NCBI GenBank assembly: GCA_032719365.1 | Contig: CM064875.1 | Location: forward strand, 34,928,693 to 34,992,692 | Origin: Prinsepia uniflora | Taxonomy: Eukaryota > Streptophyta > Magnoliopsida > Rosales > Rosaceae | Direction of reading: 5' to 3' | DNA length: 64,000 bases | Shown: positions 46,412-58,214 of the stretch, piece after piece | How positions within the stretch are numbered: position 1 is the stretch's first letter | How the letters are laid out: each line of letters starts with the position of its first letter | Program-made: the position numbers and the translations under genes | The notes under the pieces: generated by a model | What the model was told of the DNA's origin: nothing | The model's input: only the letters and a program-made list of their open reading frames with translations | Database searches by the model: none

Positions 46412-46758
46412 ATTGGGCCTGCCTCAAAATATCTGGGCCCACATAGTTCCAAAAAGGCATCTGTTTCGTAATTCGTGTAATAGTACATTCAAACTGACGT
46501 GATCCGTAACTTCTCCGTTCGACGTTCAATTATAGCATGCCACCTGTCTACGGATTCATATCGACTTGATGTACGTAACGGTCCTCGGCCCTCGGCCATC
46601 AGACCTCCCAGTCAAAAAGTCAACATTTTACCCATGACTAGGGGTAAAATAGTCATTTTGCATCTTTCGTCCGATTTCGCCCAACTAATCACCGATTAAC
46701 CTCACTGATCCTTGATTAGTCACTAATGTAATCTTGAAATTTGGGATGGGTCGTTACA

Positions 46759-47291
46759 ATGCTAGATATGGATTTCACCCATGACAGTGTTCGGTGATAT
46801 CACCCGGACACTGGTGGATCTTGGGGAGTACTCAGACTTGAGACCCTGAGTGGCACGCGTAGATTTGGGCAGAGACCTCATGTGTTTTGGTTTTGGGCTG
46901 AGACCCTACTGAGGAAATGGCTTGATTGATAAATGTTTTCACTAAGTTTTAATGTGAAAAGCCATATGATTTGATTTAAAGAAAATGGTTGTTATAACTT
47001 GTTTTCTGAGGCATGCATACTTTTTAGTGAAGGGTATAAATGTCCTTTCGGAAATGGTTTTTATACACTATTTATTTTCGTCCACTCACAGCTTTTACTG
47101 TTTTAATACCTTTCAGGTTGATTGCGGATGCGAGCTGTGGTAGAGACACGACATGACATGCCGCCACTGATCCTTGCACATTTTAGTAGCCACGAGAGGG
47201 TTTCAGTTTATCCTTGGTCTGGTACGAGGTGTCAGACTGGAGCATGGCACGTCCCACGTTAATCCCGGTGGGATTGGGATGGGGCACATTG
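46759..47291 (+). mobile_element. LTR C1, second part
   Basis: Resumes LTR C1 after element B and ends at about 47291. The last bases are mutated (CACATTG in place of GTGTCA). The end was placed from the spacing to the primer site. Confidence 0.8.
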
Positions 47292-50139
47292 ACTTGATAT
47301 CAAAGCACTGGGTTGCTCTTATAGTGTCATTCGACGAATGATGTGATGTCTCTACGAAGAAAACAGCTCGTCATCAACCTGTTAGTTAGGGTAGGAGTGG
47401 GTGATTTTGGTTGAAACGAACCTTGGTTAGGTTGCATATGGCATATGATGTCCTCCTTTAGTAAAAGTAGTTCCCTGAGGAGGGCTGAATATGACAACTT
47501 TTATATGTGATTGAGATCCTAAGATGGTAGTTACTGGTTGGTTGGATACTAGTTATCCCAGTACGACGACTTTTCAGAGTCGAGACTGTGAGACAATTAG
47601 GTTAGTTATGCTGCAGGGAGCAGCCGAGGCCATGGGCGACCCTAGTTGAGACTGGTTGGACAAGTTTCCAGGAGAGTGGTACTTGTAGATCGGTCAATCC
47701 CCAATCGGTGGATTATACGTTTGTGAGCGAATCGTACGGGCGATGGATTCCATCCTTGATTGACGGTTTTTACACTAGAGTAGAGCGTACAAATGCTAGA
47801 GGTGGTTTAGATGTTGGGTTGCGCTTTATCAGACAGGGTTCAGTTAGTACAGAGTAGTTGGTACAGGCGTTGAGTTGCCCGTCTGAGTACGAAGTCTCGA
47901 TAGCGAGTGTTATCTTGGTTGAGCCTCCACGAGAGTTAAGGCAGACAGTGCTATGAGGGTTGTGGTTGAGACTGTGGAGAGTTAGACGACGTTCGAGGAA
48001 TGTTTCATATGTGGTTTTGCCCATGGGTTATGAGTAGTTAGGGATGCTGAGTGCATCGAGAGGATGTGATTGTGATCAGAGTATTCTGCTTGTTGAATTG
48101 GATTACACCTCCGTACCCCTAAGCCTGAATTGGAAACGGGTGTTTTATCTTTCCTTGGTGAGTGTGCACGAGTGTCGGGTGCGGGAATTGATCCCATAAA
48201 AGTTGGGACATAAGAATCAGGTGGTTTCATCACTACCAATTGGTTGTGCATAAACGGTATACTATAATACAGACGAGGTTTTCCCTTGTGATAGATTGGT
48301 TCTATGACACATGGATTGATGTCCGAGTGAGTTGAGGACTTGAGAGTCCAGTGGTAGGACTTGAGAGTCCAGTGGTAGGACTTGATTCCAAATTCCATTG
48401 AGAATTAGTTGACTAGGAGTGTCACTAATAGGAGACTCAATGCCTTTTTCGACGGAACTTCGGGGGTTGGTTCTGACGTGGCTGCTAATAAATGTAGTTC
48501 CATTTCCTGAAAGTTCCTAGTGAACTTCTTATCACTCATGGAGGTGTAAGCTTGTTAAGGTTAGCTGAATTGAGGAGCGCTGCGAACGTGGAAGAATCAC
48601 TACACTAGTGATCAACATATATTATTGGTTCGTGAATGAGACTTCTCATTTTCTGCTTCTATGCTAGCGGTAAGGTTGCAATTTCTTTTGGTGACTGGAT
48701 GTTAGGAGAGGCAGTGGATCAAATTTGAATGATTTGGGAAGCAGATGTTTTTTGGTGTTACTTGACGTTAGTGAGTGTAGTTGGATTGGTATGTACACTC
48801 ATCTAGGATGAATTTGATGTAATCATCTTTGATTATCCTAAAGTGGGATTTGATAATAGGCTAAGTGAACGGAATCCGTAATCCATAGAGTAAGTGATGA
48901 CAAGTTCTATGGCTTACAAGCTTGGGTCACGACGACCAAGAAGATTGAGGATCATGTGATGGATGATCGAGTTGGTTGGGGATCGAGAGAGTTTGGGATT
49001 GGTAGTGGCCAGTCAAGATGATAGTCGATGCCTTAAGTAAGATGTTGGTCATGTGACTAGGAAACTCAGAGCTGAGGATGTTATGGTGTGTGAACTAGTT
49101 GTTGTTTTTTTTTTCATTACTACGTTGTCAGTGCGTACAGTTCTTGAGGCGGCTTGAGTAGTGCCTTGTGGTGGTGTGCTATGTGCACCTGTGCCCTACT
49201 CACGTTGGATAGTGGTTGTGGACGTGTTGGAAATCTGATTGGTTCTGATATTATTGGTTCATTGAGAACATGGACTGGACTTCGAATGCCGTACTTGAGA
49301 GTAGAGTGGTTTTTTATAGGGTTCAGTGATTGTATGAGCTGGGGCTCAGAGCCGTGGTCGGCCAGAGGAACCCTAGGGTTTGAGTTGTGTTATTATTGCT
49401 AGGGCAAGTATTGGATGGGGTCTAGATACACTCATGGGAGTGAGATGTCAGTTTGGTATCAGATAACAGTTTGGGACTCAAAAGGAGTCAGGATTGTAGT
49501 GTTGGACGCTGAGTAAGATGAGGTTTGGTACAAGGTACCCTGGTAGGACTCTAGAGTGATTCGAGGTTGGCGTTGGTGACTCGAGCAATGGTAGTAGATT
49601 CATTAGTATCGGCTTAAGAAGTGTCGTCATGGTGGAAGTTGAAAGGTGTTAACTTGGTATCAGCTTGGTATCTGAGTGGTATGTTATCTTGGTTTGGCTG
49701 GATTGTCGGCACGACTTGTCAGCTGAACAAGATGGTAAGTTAATTTATCAGTTGGGATTTTGAGCACACTTGAGTAGGTGCCAGGTGAGATGAACGTGTG
49801 GTTATGTTTCAGTCGAGATTTGGAAATCAAGACTTAGTTTATGAGAGTTGAGTTTTGAAGCCTCCAAAGTTCTCGGTGTCGGTTAGTCATGTGTTTGTTA
49901 GTTACAGTCATAGATGACTGAGTTGAGTTTCAGCAATGACCATTGGATTGTGGTTAACGTCGAGTGACTTTTGGGTACAGACGAGTACTGTGGTTAGTTC
50001 TTGGACGTGTACGTTTACACGAGAGCGCCTTGAGTTTAAGGTAGGATTGGATTTCCACAGTTTGGATGTGGATTTGGGTCAGTTTGAATTTCGAGGATGT
50101 AATTCTTTAAGGGGGGGGGGGGGGGGGAGGGGGGGAAAT
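47292..50139 (+). mobile_element. First internal region of composite C
   Basis: Begins with a mutated primer site TGATATCAAAGC at 47295-47306. No open gag or pol. At 49027-49050 a stretch reads DALSKMLV, the end of the gypsy RNase H domain (usually VADALSRK), so pol was once present. It ends with GAATTTCGAGGATGTAATTC and a poly-G polypurine tract. Confidence 0.8.
50103..50139 (+). promoter_or_regulatory. Polypurine tract expanded to poly-G
   Basis: After TTCTTTAA comes a run of 17 G, one A, then 7 G and AAAT, directly before LTR C2. In the second internal region the same place reads TTTGAGGGGAGAAGAT. Confidence 0.8.
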
Positions 50140-50486
50140 TGTAACGACCCGTCCCAAGTTTGAGGGACTAATTAAGGACTAATTGAGGATTATCATGACT
50201 AATTGGGTATTAGTTGAGGGTTTTTAGACAGTCGGCATAAAATTACAATTTTACCCCTAGGGAAGGGTAAAAAGTTGACGTTTAACCCGGTAGGTCTAAT
50301 GCATGAGGATCGAGGACCGTTCCGTAGATCGAGATGTTACCAGTCTGTAGATAGGCAGCACGTCGAAATCGGACATCATATGGGAAAGTTATGATTTACG
50401 AAAGGAATAGGAAACTATTCACATTTTACAAGAAAAGTGTACAGATGGCAGATTTGGATTGGTTCAAATTTCTGGGTGGACCAATT

Positions 50487-50510
50487 GATGAGTGACAAGT
50501 GTCACCCATC
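50487..50510. promoter_or_regulatory. Conserved LTR palindrome (C2 copy)
   Basis: GATGAGTGACA and TGTCACCCATC arms around AG, one unpaired position, followed by GGATTGGCCC. In LTR C3 the left arm is deleted. Confidence 0.55.
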
Positions 50511-50661
50511 GGATTGGCCCATTACCCCAAATATTTTGGGTTCTAATTTCTTCATCCTCTTTGTGTTCTCTCTAACATGAAACCCACACAAACCCATACC
50601 ACCTAAACTCACACACACAATCACCAATCCTCATCATTTGCAACTGTTGTGTGAAGGTAAG

Positions 50662-50690
50662 TGAGAGAGAAAGAGAGAGAGAGAGAGAGG
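50662..50690. repeat. GA microsatellite
   Basis: A GA run of about 28 bp in LTR C2. C1 and C3 have only a few GA units there (18796-18810 and 55982-55996), so this is a recent local expansion. Confidence 0.8.
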
Positions 50691-51216
50691 AGGCAATCAG
50701 AACTATGGCAACGACATGGACAGTCGTGGACGACGGTTGGAAAATCGAGGAGGTGTGTTTTAAAGTTCAAATTTTTGAAGTTAAGATTTAGGGATGGTTG
50801 GACTATTTGGTTGATCAAACCTTGTTCCTAGGGACTATGCGAGGCTGTAGGATCAAAAACCATATGCAGAGGATGGCTGGACAGCCCTGGAGGGGAGATT
50901 ACAGGTGGTCGTCACTGTTCAAGCTTGGGACGTAAAAATCTATTTATTTTATTGTGTTTTTGAGGTCATAGAACAATTATAGGGATCATGATGAGTTTAT
51001 TGGTCGAAAAATGGTTCGATTTGGTAGCGGCACGGCTGAGTTACGATCAGGTCTGGTCGTGGGTCTAGGTGAACCATTATAGTGAACTGGGTCGACCCAA
51101 CGAGAGGTAGACGATGATGACTTCAGCAGGTGATGTCGCCATCTGTCAGGGTACGTGGCCAATGGGGTAATGCCACGTTGCAGTTGTCAGGTACATTCAG
51201 CACTAACATGTCAGAC

Positions 51217-51321
51217 CACGTGGACCAATCAGGGGTGCCACGTGGCAGGGTGTTAAAGGTGTCAGTGGACACGTGGACCAATCAGAGGCTGACATGTGGT
51301 ACATGTCAGACCTGACACGTG
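51217..51321. promoter_or_regulatory. CACGTG array in LTR C2
   Basis: CACGTG at 51217, 51239, 51270 and 51316, with CCAAT after the first and third. Equivalent to the array in C1. Confidence 0.6.
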
Positions 51322-52596
51322 TAAGACCTATCAGGTTGATGTTAGCATGACATCATGATGACGTCAACCGTTGACCGTGACATCAATGTTTACTTTTTAC
51401 CAGAGTTGACTGGGAGGTTTGGCCAGTGAGTGGGGGCGTGGTGAGCATGAATTTTGAGTTGAGACCGGTCATATTCGAATGGTTTTGACCATATGAATCC
51501 AATAGTGGTGGTTTTAGGTCGATCGAAGATTGTTCGGTTGGTCAAATTGAGGTTTTTAGTGTAGGGAAACGTGTTCGGGACACGTTGAATTTTTCGGGAG
51601 TTTCGAGGATTTTTGTTTAGAACTTTTTTAGGTTGGTAGTGACCTTTAAGTGTGTTTTGTACAGGTCCGGTCGACCCAGAGATTTCAGTACAGCCCAGCT
51701 TGCAAGCGCGCATCATGGATGGTCTGTGAGTGGACATTTGATTTCTAAATATGATGCATTCATAACTATTTTATTTGTTTTATGAACATGATTTGAGATG
51801 CCTTGAGTGCATATGGTTTAAAGATTTGATTGTGATGTTTTGGTATTCTTGTGGAAATGTGGAATTGAACGTATTTCGAGATTTATACCTTATGTTGTAT
51901 CTTAGGCTTAGGCCAGGTTTTCATAAGTGCTTGTGTTTTCAAAATGATTTGAATAAATAAATGATTTCGGATTTGGAAATAAGATATCGTGCTTGAGGGC
52001 CAGGTCGTTTATGATACCGGGCTTGAGGCCCAATTGGTTATGATATCGGGCTTAAGGGCCAGTTGATTTATTATATTAGGCTTGAGTCCCAATTATGGTT
52101 ATGAAATGAGACTTCTTGTTTGAGACCATATTGAGATGATTTTGGGATGAGTCCCTATGAGATTGTATTTGAGTTGACTCCCTATGATATTTGGATTGGA
52201 TCGGGCCGAGACCATATTGGAATGTTTAAGCTTGATTTGAGGTATAAATGGTTTACAATGATTTTCCACTAGTTTTTTATATACAATCCTTATGTGTGGA
52301 TTGTCTTCTCTAGACGTCTCATAGTATCCAGGAGTAGTCACAGTGCATTGCCTGAAAGGGGCCACTCCGAGGAGAGGCTCAAGACCAAGAATCAGATCAT
52401 TGCCTAAGGGAGGTCGCTCTACAGAGAGACTCAAGATCAGGAATGATAGATATGGATATCACCCAGAATAGTGTTCGGTGATATCACCCGGACAGTGGTG
52501 GATCCTAGGGAGTACTCAGACTTGTGACCCCGAGTGACACACATAGCTTTAGAGACCGTGATATTATTGATTAGACATCTGGGATGGGTTGTGTGA

Positions 52597-55500
52597 GCTT
52601 AGTATCAGAGCACGCGGTTGCTCTTAGAGTGTCATCCGCCGCATGATGTGATGTCTCTACGAGGAAAACAGCCTGTCATCAACCTGATAGTTAAGGCAAG
52701 AGTATGAGAGTTTAGTGGAAACGAACCTTGGTTAGATTTCGTTTTCCATAGGATGCCATGATTCAGTAAGAGTAGGATCCTGAAGAGGGCTAAATATGAC
52801 AACTTTTATGAGTGATTGAGATCCTCGGATGGTAGTTACTGGTTTTTTGGATACCAGTTATAACGACCTTTTAGTGTCGAGACTGTGAGATGGTTATGTT
52901 GGTTGTGCGGCAAGGAGTAGCTGAGGTCATGAACGACCCTAGTTGAGACTAGTTGGATAAGTTACCAGGAGAGTGGTACTTTCAAATCGGTCCATCCTTG
53001 ATTGGTGGATTATACGTTTGTGAGCGAATTGTACGGGTGATGGATTCCATCCTCGATCGGTGGATTTTATACTTGAGCAGAGCATATGAACGATAGTGGT
53101 GGTTAAGATGTTCGGTTGCGTTCTATCGGATAGTGTTCGGTTAGTACATAGCAGTTCGTACAATCAGTGAGTTGCATGTCTGAGTACGGAGTCTCGATAG
53201 CGAGTGTCGTCTTGGTTGAGTCAACACGAGTGTTGTGGCAGACAGTGCTATCGATGGTTGTGATTGAGACTGTGGAGAGTTGGGCGATGTTTGAGGAATG
53301 TTTCTTAAATGGTTTTTCCCAGAGGTTGTGAGTAGTGAGGGACGTCGAGTGCTTCGAGAAGATGTGATTGTGATCTTAGTATCTGCTTGTTGAATTGGAT
53401 TACGCCTCCATACCCTTATGCCTAAATTGGAAACTGGTGTTTTTTCTTGACTTGGGGAGTGTGTACGAGTTTCGGGTGCGGGAGTTGATCTCACATTAGT
53501 TGGGACATGAGAATCAGGTGGTTTCATCACTACTAATTGGATGTGCATAAACGGTAGATTGGAATACATGCGAGGTTTGCCCTTGAGTTAGATTGGTTCC
53601 AGGACACATGGATTAATGTTCGAGTGAGCTGAGGACTTGGAAGTCCAGTGGTAGGACTTGATTTTGAATTCCATTGACAATCAGTTGACTAGGAGTGTCA
53701 CTGATAGGAGACCCAATGCCTTTTTCGACGGAACTTCGGGGTTTGGTTCTGACGAGACTGCTAATAAATATACTTCCTTTCCCTAAAAGTTCCTGGTGAA
53801 CTTCTTATCACTCGTGGAGGTATAAGCTTGTTAAGGTAAGCTGAATTGAGGAGTGATGCGAACGTGGAAGAATCACTACAATAGTTAGCAACATTTATTA
53901 TTGGTTAGTGAAGGAGACTTCTCATTTTATGCTTCTATGTTAGCGACATGGTTTCAATTTATGTTGGTGTCTGGATGTCAGGACATGCAGTGGATCAAAT
54001 TTGAATGAGTTGGGGAGCAAATGCTTTTTGGTTTTACCTGACGTTGGTGAGTGTAGTTGGATTGGTATGTACAATCATGTAAGACGAATTTGATGTCATC
54101 ATATTTGATTAGCCTAAGGTGGGATTTGATCATGGGCTAAGTGAAGGGAATCTGCAATCCATATAGTAAGTGATGACAAGTTCTATGGCTTACAAGCTTG
54201 GGTCAAGACGACCGAGAGGACCGAGGATCACGTGATGGATGATCGAGTTGGTTGGGAATCAAGAGAGTTTAGGATTTACAGTGACCAGTCAAGACGATAG
54301 ACTTTGGACCCACTCAGACAGGATGAGTGTATTGACTGTTAGGTAGAGGTTATTCTGTGGTAAACGAGACGATACATTGAGTATCATTTAGGAAAAAATG
54401 AATAACCGATGCCTTGAGTAAGATGTTGGTCAGGTGACCAGGAAACACAGAAGGATGCTATACTAGGAGTACGATATGTCTATGATAGAGATCAAACAGA
54501 CTGACTCCAAAATTGAAGTGTGTTTGGCTGATAACCATGTAATGGATGGACTAGATCCGAGGATGTTATGGTGCGTGGACTAGTTGTGGTTGTTTGTTTT
54601 TCGTACTACGTTGTGCGTGAGTACAGTTCTTGAGGAGCCCTGAGTAGTGCCTTATGGTGGTGTGCTGTGTGCACTTGTGCCCTAGTCATGTTGGGCATTG
54701 GTTGTGGACGTGTTGGAAATCAGATTGGTTTTGTTATTGTTGGTTCGTTGAGAATGTGGACTAGACATCGAATGCTGTGCTTGAGAGCAGAGTTGTTTTG
54801 GATAGGGTTCAATGATTTTTTGAGCTGGAGGTCAGAGTGGTCGTTGGCCAGAGGAACACTAGGGTTTGAGTTGTGTTATTCCTGCTGTGGCGAGTATTCA
54901 ATGTGGTCCAGATACACTCAGGAGAGTGAGATGTCAGTTTGGTATCAGACAACAGTTTGGGACTCGAGAGGAGTCAAGATCGCAGCGTTGGACACTGAGA
55001 GAGACGAGGTACCCTGTTAGGACTCTAGAGTGACATGCGATTTGAGATTAGAGATCTCTCAGAGAGAGTAGGATATCATCCTGGGCTGTCGAGTGAGAAA
55101 GGTCGTCATGCTAAAAGCTGAAAGGTGTCAGCTTGGTATCAACTTGGTATATGAGTGGTATGTTAGCTTGATTTAGCTAGATTGTCAACACGACTTGTCA
55201 ACTGAGCAGGATGGTAAGTTGACTTGTCGGTTGGGATTTTGAGCACACCTGAGTAGGTGCCAGGTGAGATGAACGTGTGTTGATGTTTCACTCAAGATTT
55301 GGAAATCGGGACGAACTTTATGAGAGTTGAGGTTTTAAGCCTCCAAATTTTCTGATGACGGTTAGTCATGTGTTTGTTATTTACGGTCATAGAGCTCTGA
55401 GCTGAGTTTCAGCATTGATTGTTGGATTGTGGTTCATGTCGAGTGACGTTTGGGTACAGACGAGTACTGCGGTTAGTTGTTAGATGTGTACGTTTACGCG

Positions 55501-55600
55501 AGAGCGCCTTGTGTTTTAGGTAGGATTGGATTTCCATAATTTGGATGTTGATTTGGGTCAGTTTAAATTTCGAGGACGAAATTCTTTGAGGGGAGAAGAT
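52597..55600 (+). mobile_element. Second internal region of composite C
   Basis: Starts with the primer site TAGTATCAGAGC (52600-52611) and ends with AAATTTCGAGGACGAAATTC and a purine tract. Close copy of the first internal region but with about 150 bp more around 54290-54430, where RNase H traces are clearest. No intact frame. Confidence 0.82.
54373..54435 (+). pseudogene. Trace of pol (end of RNase H domain)
   Basis: YIEYHLGKN is followed, after a frame change, by DALSKMLVR. Together they match the motif at the end of gypsy RNase H, (I/V).YHPGK.N.VADALSR. The fragment is short and out of frame, so only the family assignment can be drawn from it. Confidence 0.6.
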
Positions 55601-58152
55601 TGTAACGACCCGTCCCGAGTTTGCGGGATTAATTAAGGACGAACTGAGGATTATTGAGACTAATCGGATATTAGTTGAGGATTTCCAGACAGTAAGCCTA
55701 AAATGACGATTTTACCTCTCGGGAAGGGCAAAAATTTGGCTTTTGACTCGGGAGGTCAAATCCACGAGGACCAAGGATTATTACGTAGATCGAGATGTTA
55801 CGAGTCCGTAGACAAGCGGTAGTGTCACCGGTCTGATTGGCCCATTACCCCTAATATTTTGGGATTTAATATCTTCATCCTCTTTGTTTCTCTCTAGTCC
55901 AAAACCCACACAAACCCATACCACCCAAATTCACACACATAATCGTCAATCCTCATCCTTTGCAACTGGTGTGTGAAGGGAAGTGAGAAAATGAGAGGAG
56001 GCGATCAGAACGGCGACAACGTCATGGACAGTCGTGGACGGTGGCTGGAAAAACGAGGAGGTAAGTTTTAATGTTCAAATTTTTGAAGTTGAGGTTTTGG
56101 GGTGGTTGGACTGTTTGGTTGATCCAACCTTGTTCTTTGGGACTGTACGAGGCTCTAGAATAAAAAACCATAGGCGGAGGATGGTTGGACAGTCCAGGAG
56201 GCGAAATTGCAGATGGTCGTCACTGTTCAAGCTTGGGAGGTAAAAATCTAGGTCTTTTCTTGTCTTTTGAGGTCATATAACAATTCTAGGGATTAAGAAA
56301 AGTCAAGTGGTCAAAAAATGGTGCAATTTGGTGGTCGGACGGCTGAGTTATCGCCAGGTAAGGTTGCGGGTCCGGGTGACCCGTTACAGTTAACCGGGTC
56401 GACCCAGTGATAGGTAGACGATGATGACATCAACGAGTGATGTCATCATCTGTGAGGGTTGTTAGGGTTCGTGCCCAATGGGGTACGTGGCAGTTATCAG
56501 GTACATTCAAAACTGACATATCAGACCACGTCGATCCATCGGGTGGTGCCACGTGGCAGGAAGTCAGAGGTATCAATGGACACGTGGCAGGACACGTGGA
56601 CCAATTAGGAGCTGACACGTGGCTATCATCAGCCCTTGACTTTGACCGTTGACCGTGACGTCAGCGTTGACTTTTGACTAGAGTTAATTGGGGGTTTGAC
56701 CAGTACGTGGGGGTATGTGGGCTTAGATTTTGAGTTGAGACGATCTCATTCGAATGGTTTTGACGATCTGAATCTAATGGTGGTGGTTGGAGGCCGATCG
56801 GAGATCGTTAGGTTTGTCAAATTGAGGTTTTAAGCATAGGGAAACGTGTTTGGAACACGTTAACTTTTTCGAGAGTTTTGAGAATTTTTTTTAGGACTTG
56901 TCTAGGTTAGTAGTGACCTTTGAGTGTGTTTTGGACAGGTCTGGATGATTCAAAGAGTTTAGTATAGCCCCGAAGTGGCTTACGACGCATCTTGGACGGT
57001 CTGTGAGTAGACATTTGATTTCTAAATATGATGCATGCATAACTGTTTTATATGTTTTATGAAAATGATTTGAGATTCCTTGAGTGCATATGGTATATAA
57101 ATTTGATTGTGATGTTTTGGCATTCTTGTGGAAATGTGGAATTGTACGTATTTTGAGATATATACCTTTTGTTGTATCTTGGGCTTAGGCTAGGTTTTCA
57201 TACGTGCTTTTGTTATCAAAATGATTTTAATAATGAAATGATTTCAGATTTGGAAATGAGATATCGAGCTTGAGGCCCAGTTGGTTTATGATATCGGGCT
57301 TCAGTCCCAATTATTGTTATTAAATGAGACTTCGGGTTTGAGACCCTATTGAGATGATTTTGAACTGAGTCCCTATGAGATTGGATTTGCGCAGAGTCCC
57401 TATAATATTTGGATTGGATCGGATTCGGGGAATCCTGATTTTGTGGAAACTATACCTCGGACTGAGACCCTGTTGGAATGTTTAAACTTGATTTGAGGTA
57501 TAAATGGTTTACAATGATTTTCCATTGGTTTTTGATATACCATCCTTATGTGTGGATTGTCTCCGTTAGTCGTCTCGTAGTATCCTAGAGTAGTCATGGT
57601 GCATTACTTGGGAGGGGCCCCTCCGAGGAGAGTCTCAAGACCACGAGTGCGAGCATTGCCTGAGAGGGGCCGCTTTATGGAGAGACTCAGGATTAGGATT
57701 GCTAGATATGGATATCACCCAAGACAGTGTTCGGTGATATCACCCAGACAATGGTAGATCCTGAGGAGTACTCAGAATTGAGACTCCGAGTGCCGCGAGT
57801 AGCCTTAGAGACCATGACATTATGATTAGACATATCGGAATTCGAGGATTGGTTAAACTACATTTTGATCGATTTGGGTAGAGACCCCACGTGTTTTGGT
57901 TTTGAGTTGAGACCCTATTGAGGAAATGGCATGATTGATAAATGTTTTCACTGAGTTTTAATGTGAAAAGCCATACGATTTGATTTTACAAAATGGTTGT
58001 TATAACTTGTTTTCTGATCCAAGTAAGCTTTTTAGTGAAGGGTATAAATGTCTTTTGGAAATGGTTTTTATGTCAGCCCATAAATGTTTTCACTGAGTTT
58101 TAATGTGGCACATCCCGTGTTAATCCCGGGGGAATTGGGATGGGTTGTGTCA
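55601..58152 (+). mobile_element. LTR C3
   Basis: 2,552 bp, TGTAACGACCCGTCCC ... GGGTTGTGTCA, followed by target duplication CGTCA. Two deletions relative to the others: about 125 bp near 55818 that removed half of the palindrome, and the conserved block before the LTR end. The latter is replaced by a patchwork of copied sequence (58072-58107). CACGTG boxes at 56550, 56581, 56593 and 56616; minisatellite at 57260-57400; 5' splice-like GAG/GTAAGT near 56058. Confidence 0.88.
56550..56621. promoter_or_regulatory. CACGTG array in LTR C3
   Basis: CACGTG at 56550, 56581, 56593 and 56616. Spacing differs from C1 because of local rearrangement (two boxes only 12 bp apart). Confidence 0.6.
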
Positions 58153-58214
58153 CGTCAGCCCAAGGTGACGTCCCTACTGCTGTAAGCATTATAGGGTGTA
58201 GCCATTATGGGGTG
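58153..58214. other. Right flank of composite C: remnant of E LTR and junction
   Basis: Begins with the right copy of the CGTCA duplication, which continues the E LTR sequence CTGCTGACGTCAGCC. Similarity to the E 3' LTR is lost within about 15 bp. The Athila-like element begins within the next 50 bp; no clear end of either can be fixed. Confidence 0.5.

Larger units (their letters stand above)
20565..46758 (-). mobile_element. Element B (LTR retrotransposon, minus strand)
   Basis: A complete LTR-internal-LTR element in reverse. Plus-text order is 3' LTR (20565-29117), polypurine tract, internal region (29118-40753), primer site, 5' LTR (40754-46758). The flanks GTGCT (20560-20564) and ATGCT (46759-46763) match at four of five bases and join LTR C1 correctly. 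After removing nested elements the LTRs are about 2,805 and 2,854 bp and the internal region about 2.8 kb. The internal region has no readable gag or pol and resembles that of family C. Confidence 0.85.
40754..46758 (-). mobile_element. 5' LTR of element B, split by solo LTR H
   Basis: Pieces 40754-42175 and 45322-46758, about 2,854 bp once H and one target copy are removed. Minus strand begins TGTAACGACCCATCCC (46758). It aligns in order with the 3' LTR and gives the uninterrupted versions of both F target sites. Confidence 0.88.
50140..52596 (+). mobile_element. LTR C2 (shared middle LTR)
   Basis: 2,457 bp. Starts TGTAACGACCCGTCCC and ends near GGGTTGTGTGA (last bases mutated), with a primer site after three bases. 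Compared with C1 and C3 it lacks several hundred bases just before its end (junction near 52580), including the conserved ...TCCACTCACA... block. It carries the palindrome (50487-50510), CACGTG boxes at 51217, 51239, 51270 and 51316, and a minisatellite (51985-52165). Confidence 0.87.
18277..58152 (+). mobile_element. Composite element C: LTR-internal-LTR-internal-LTR
   Basis: Three plus-strand LTRs (C1 18277-20564 + 46759-47291, C2 50140-52596, C3 55601-58152) separated by two internal regions (47292-50139 and 52597-55600). The whole is bounded by a single perfect 5-bp duplication CGTCA at 18272-18276 and 58153-58157. Each internal region has a primer site at its start and a polypurine tract at its end. 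About 26.2 kb of it is the later insertion of element B into LTR C1, so the composite itself is about 13.7 kb. No gag or full pol remains. Confidence 0.88.
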
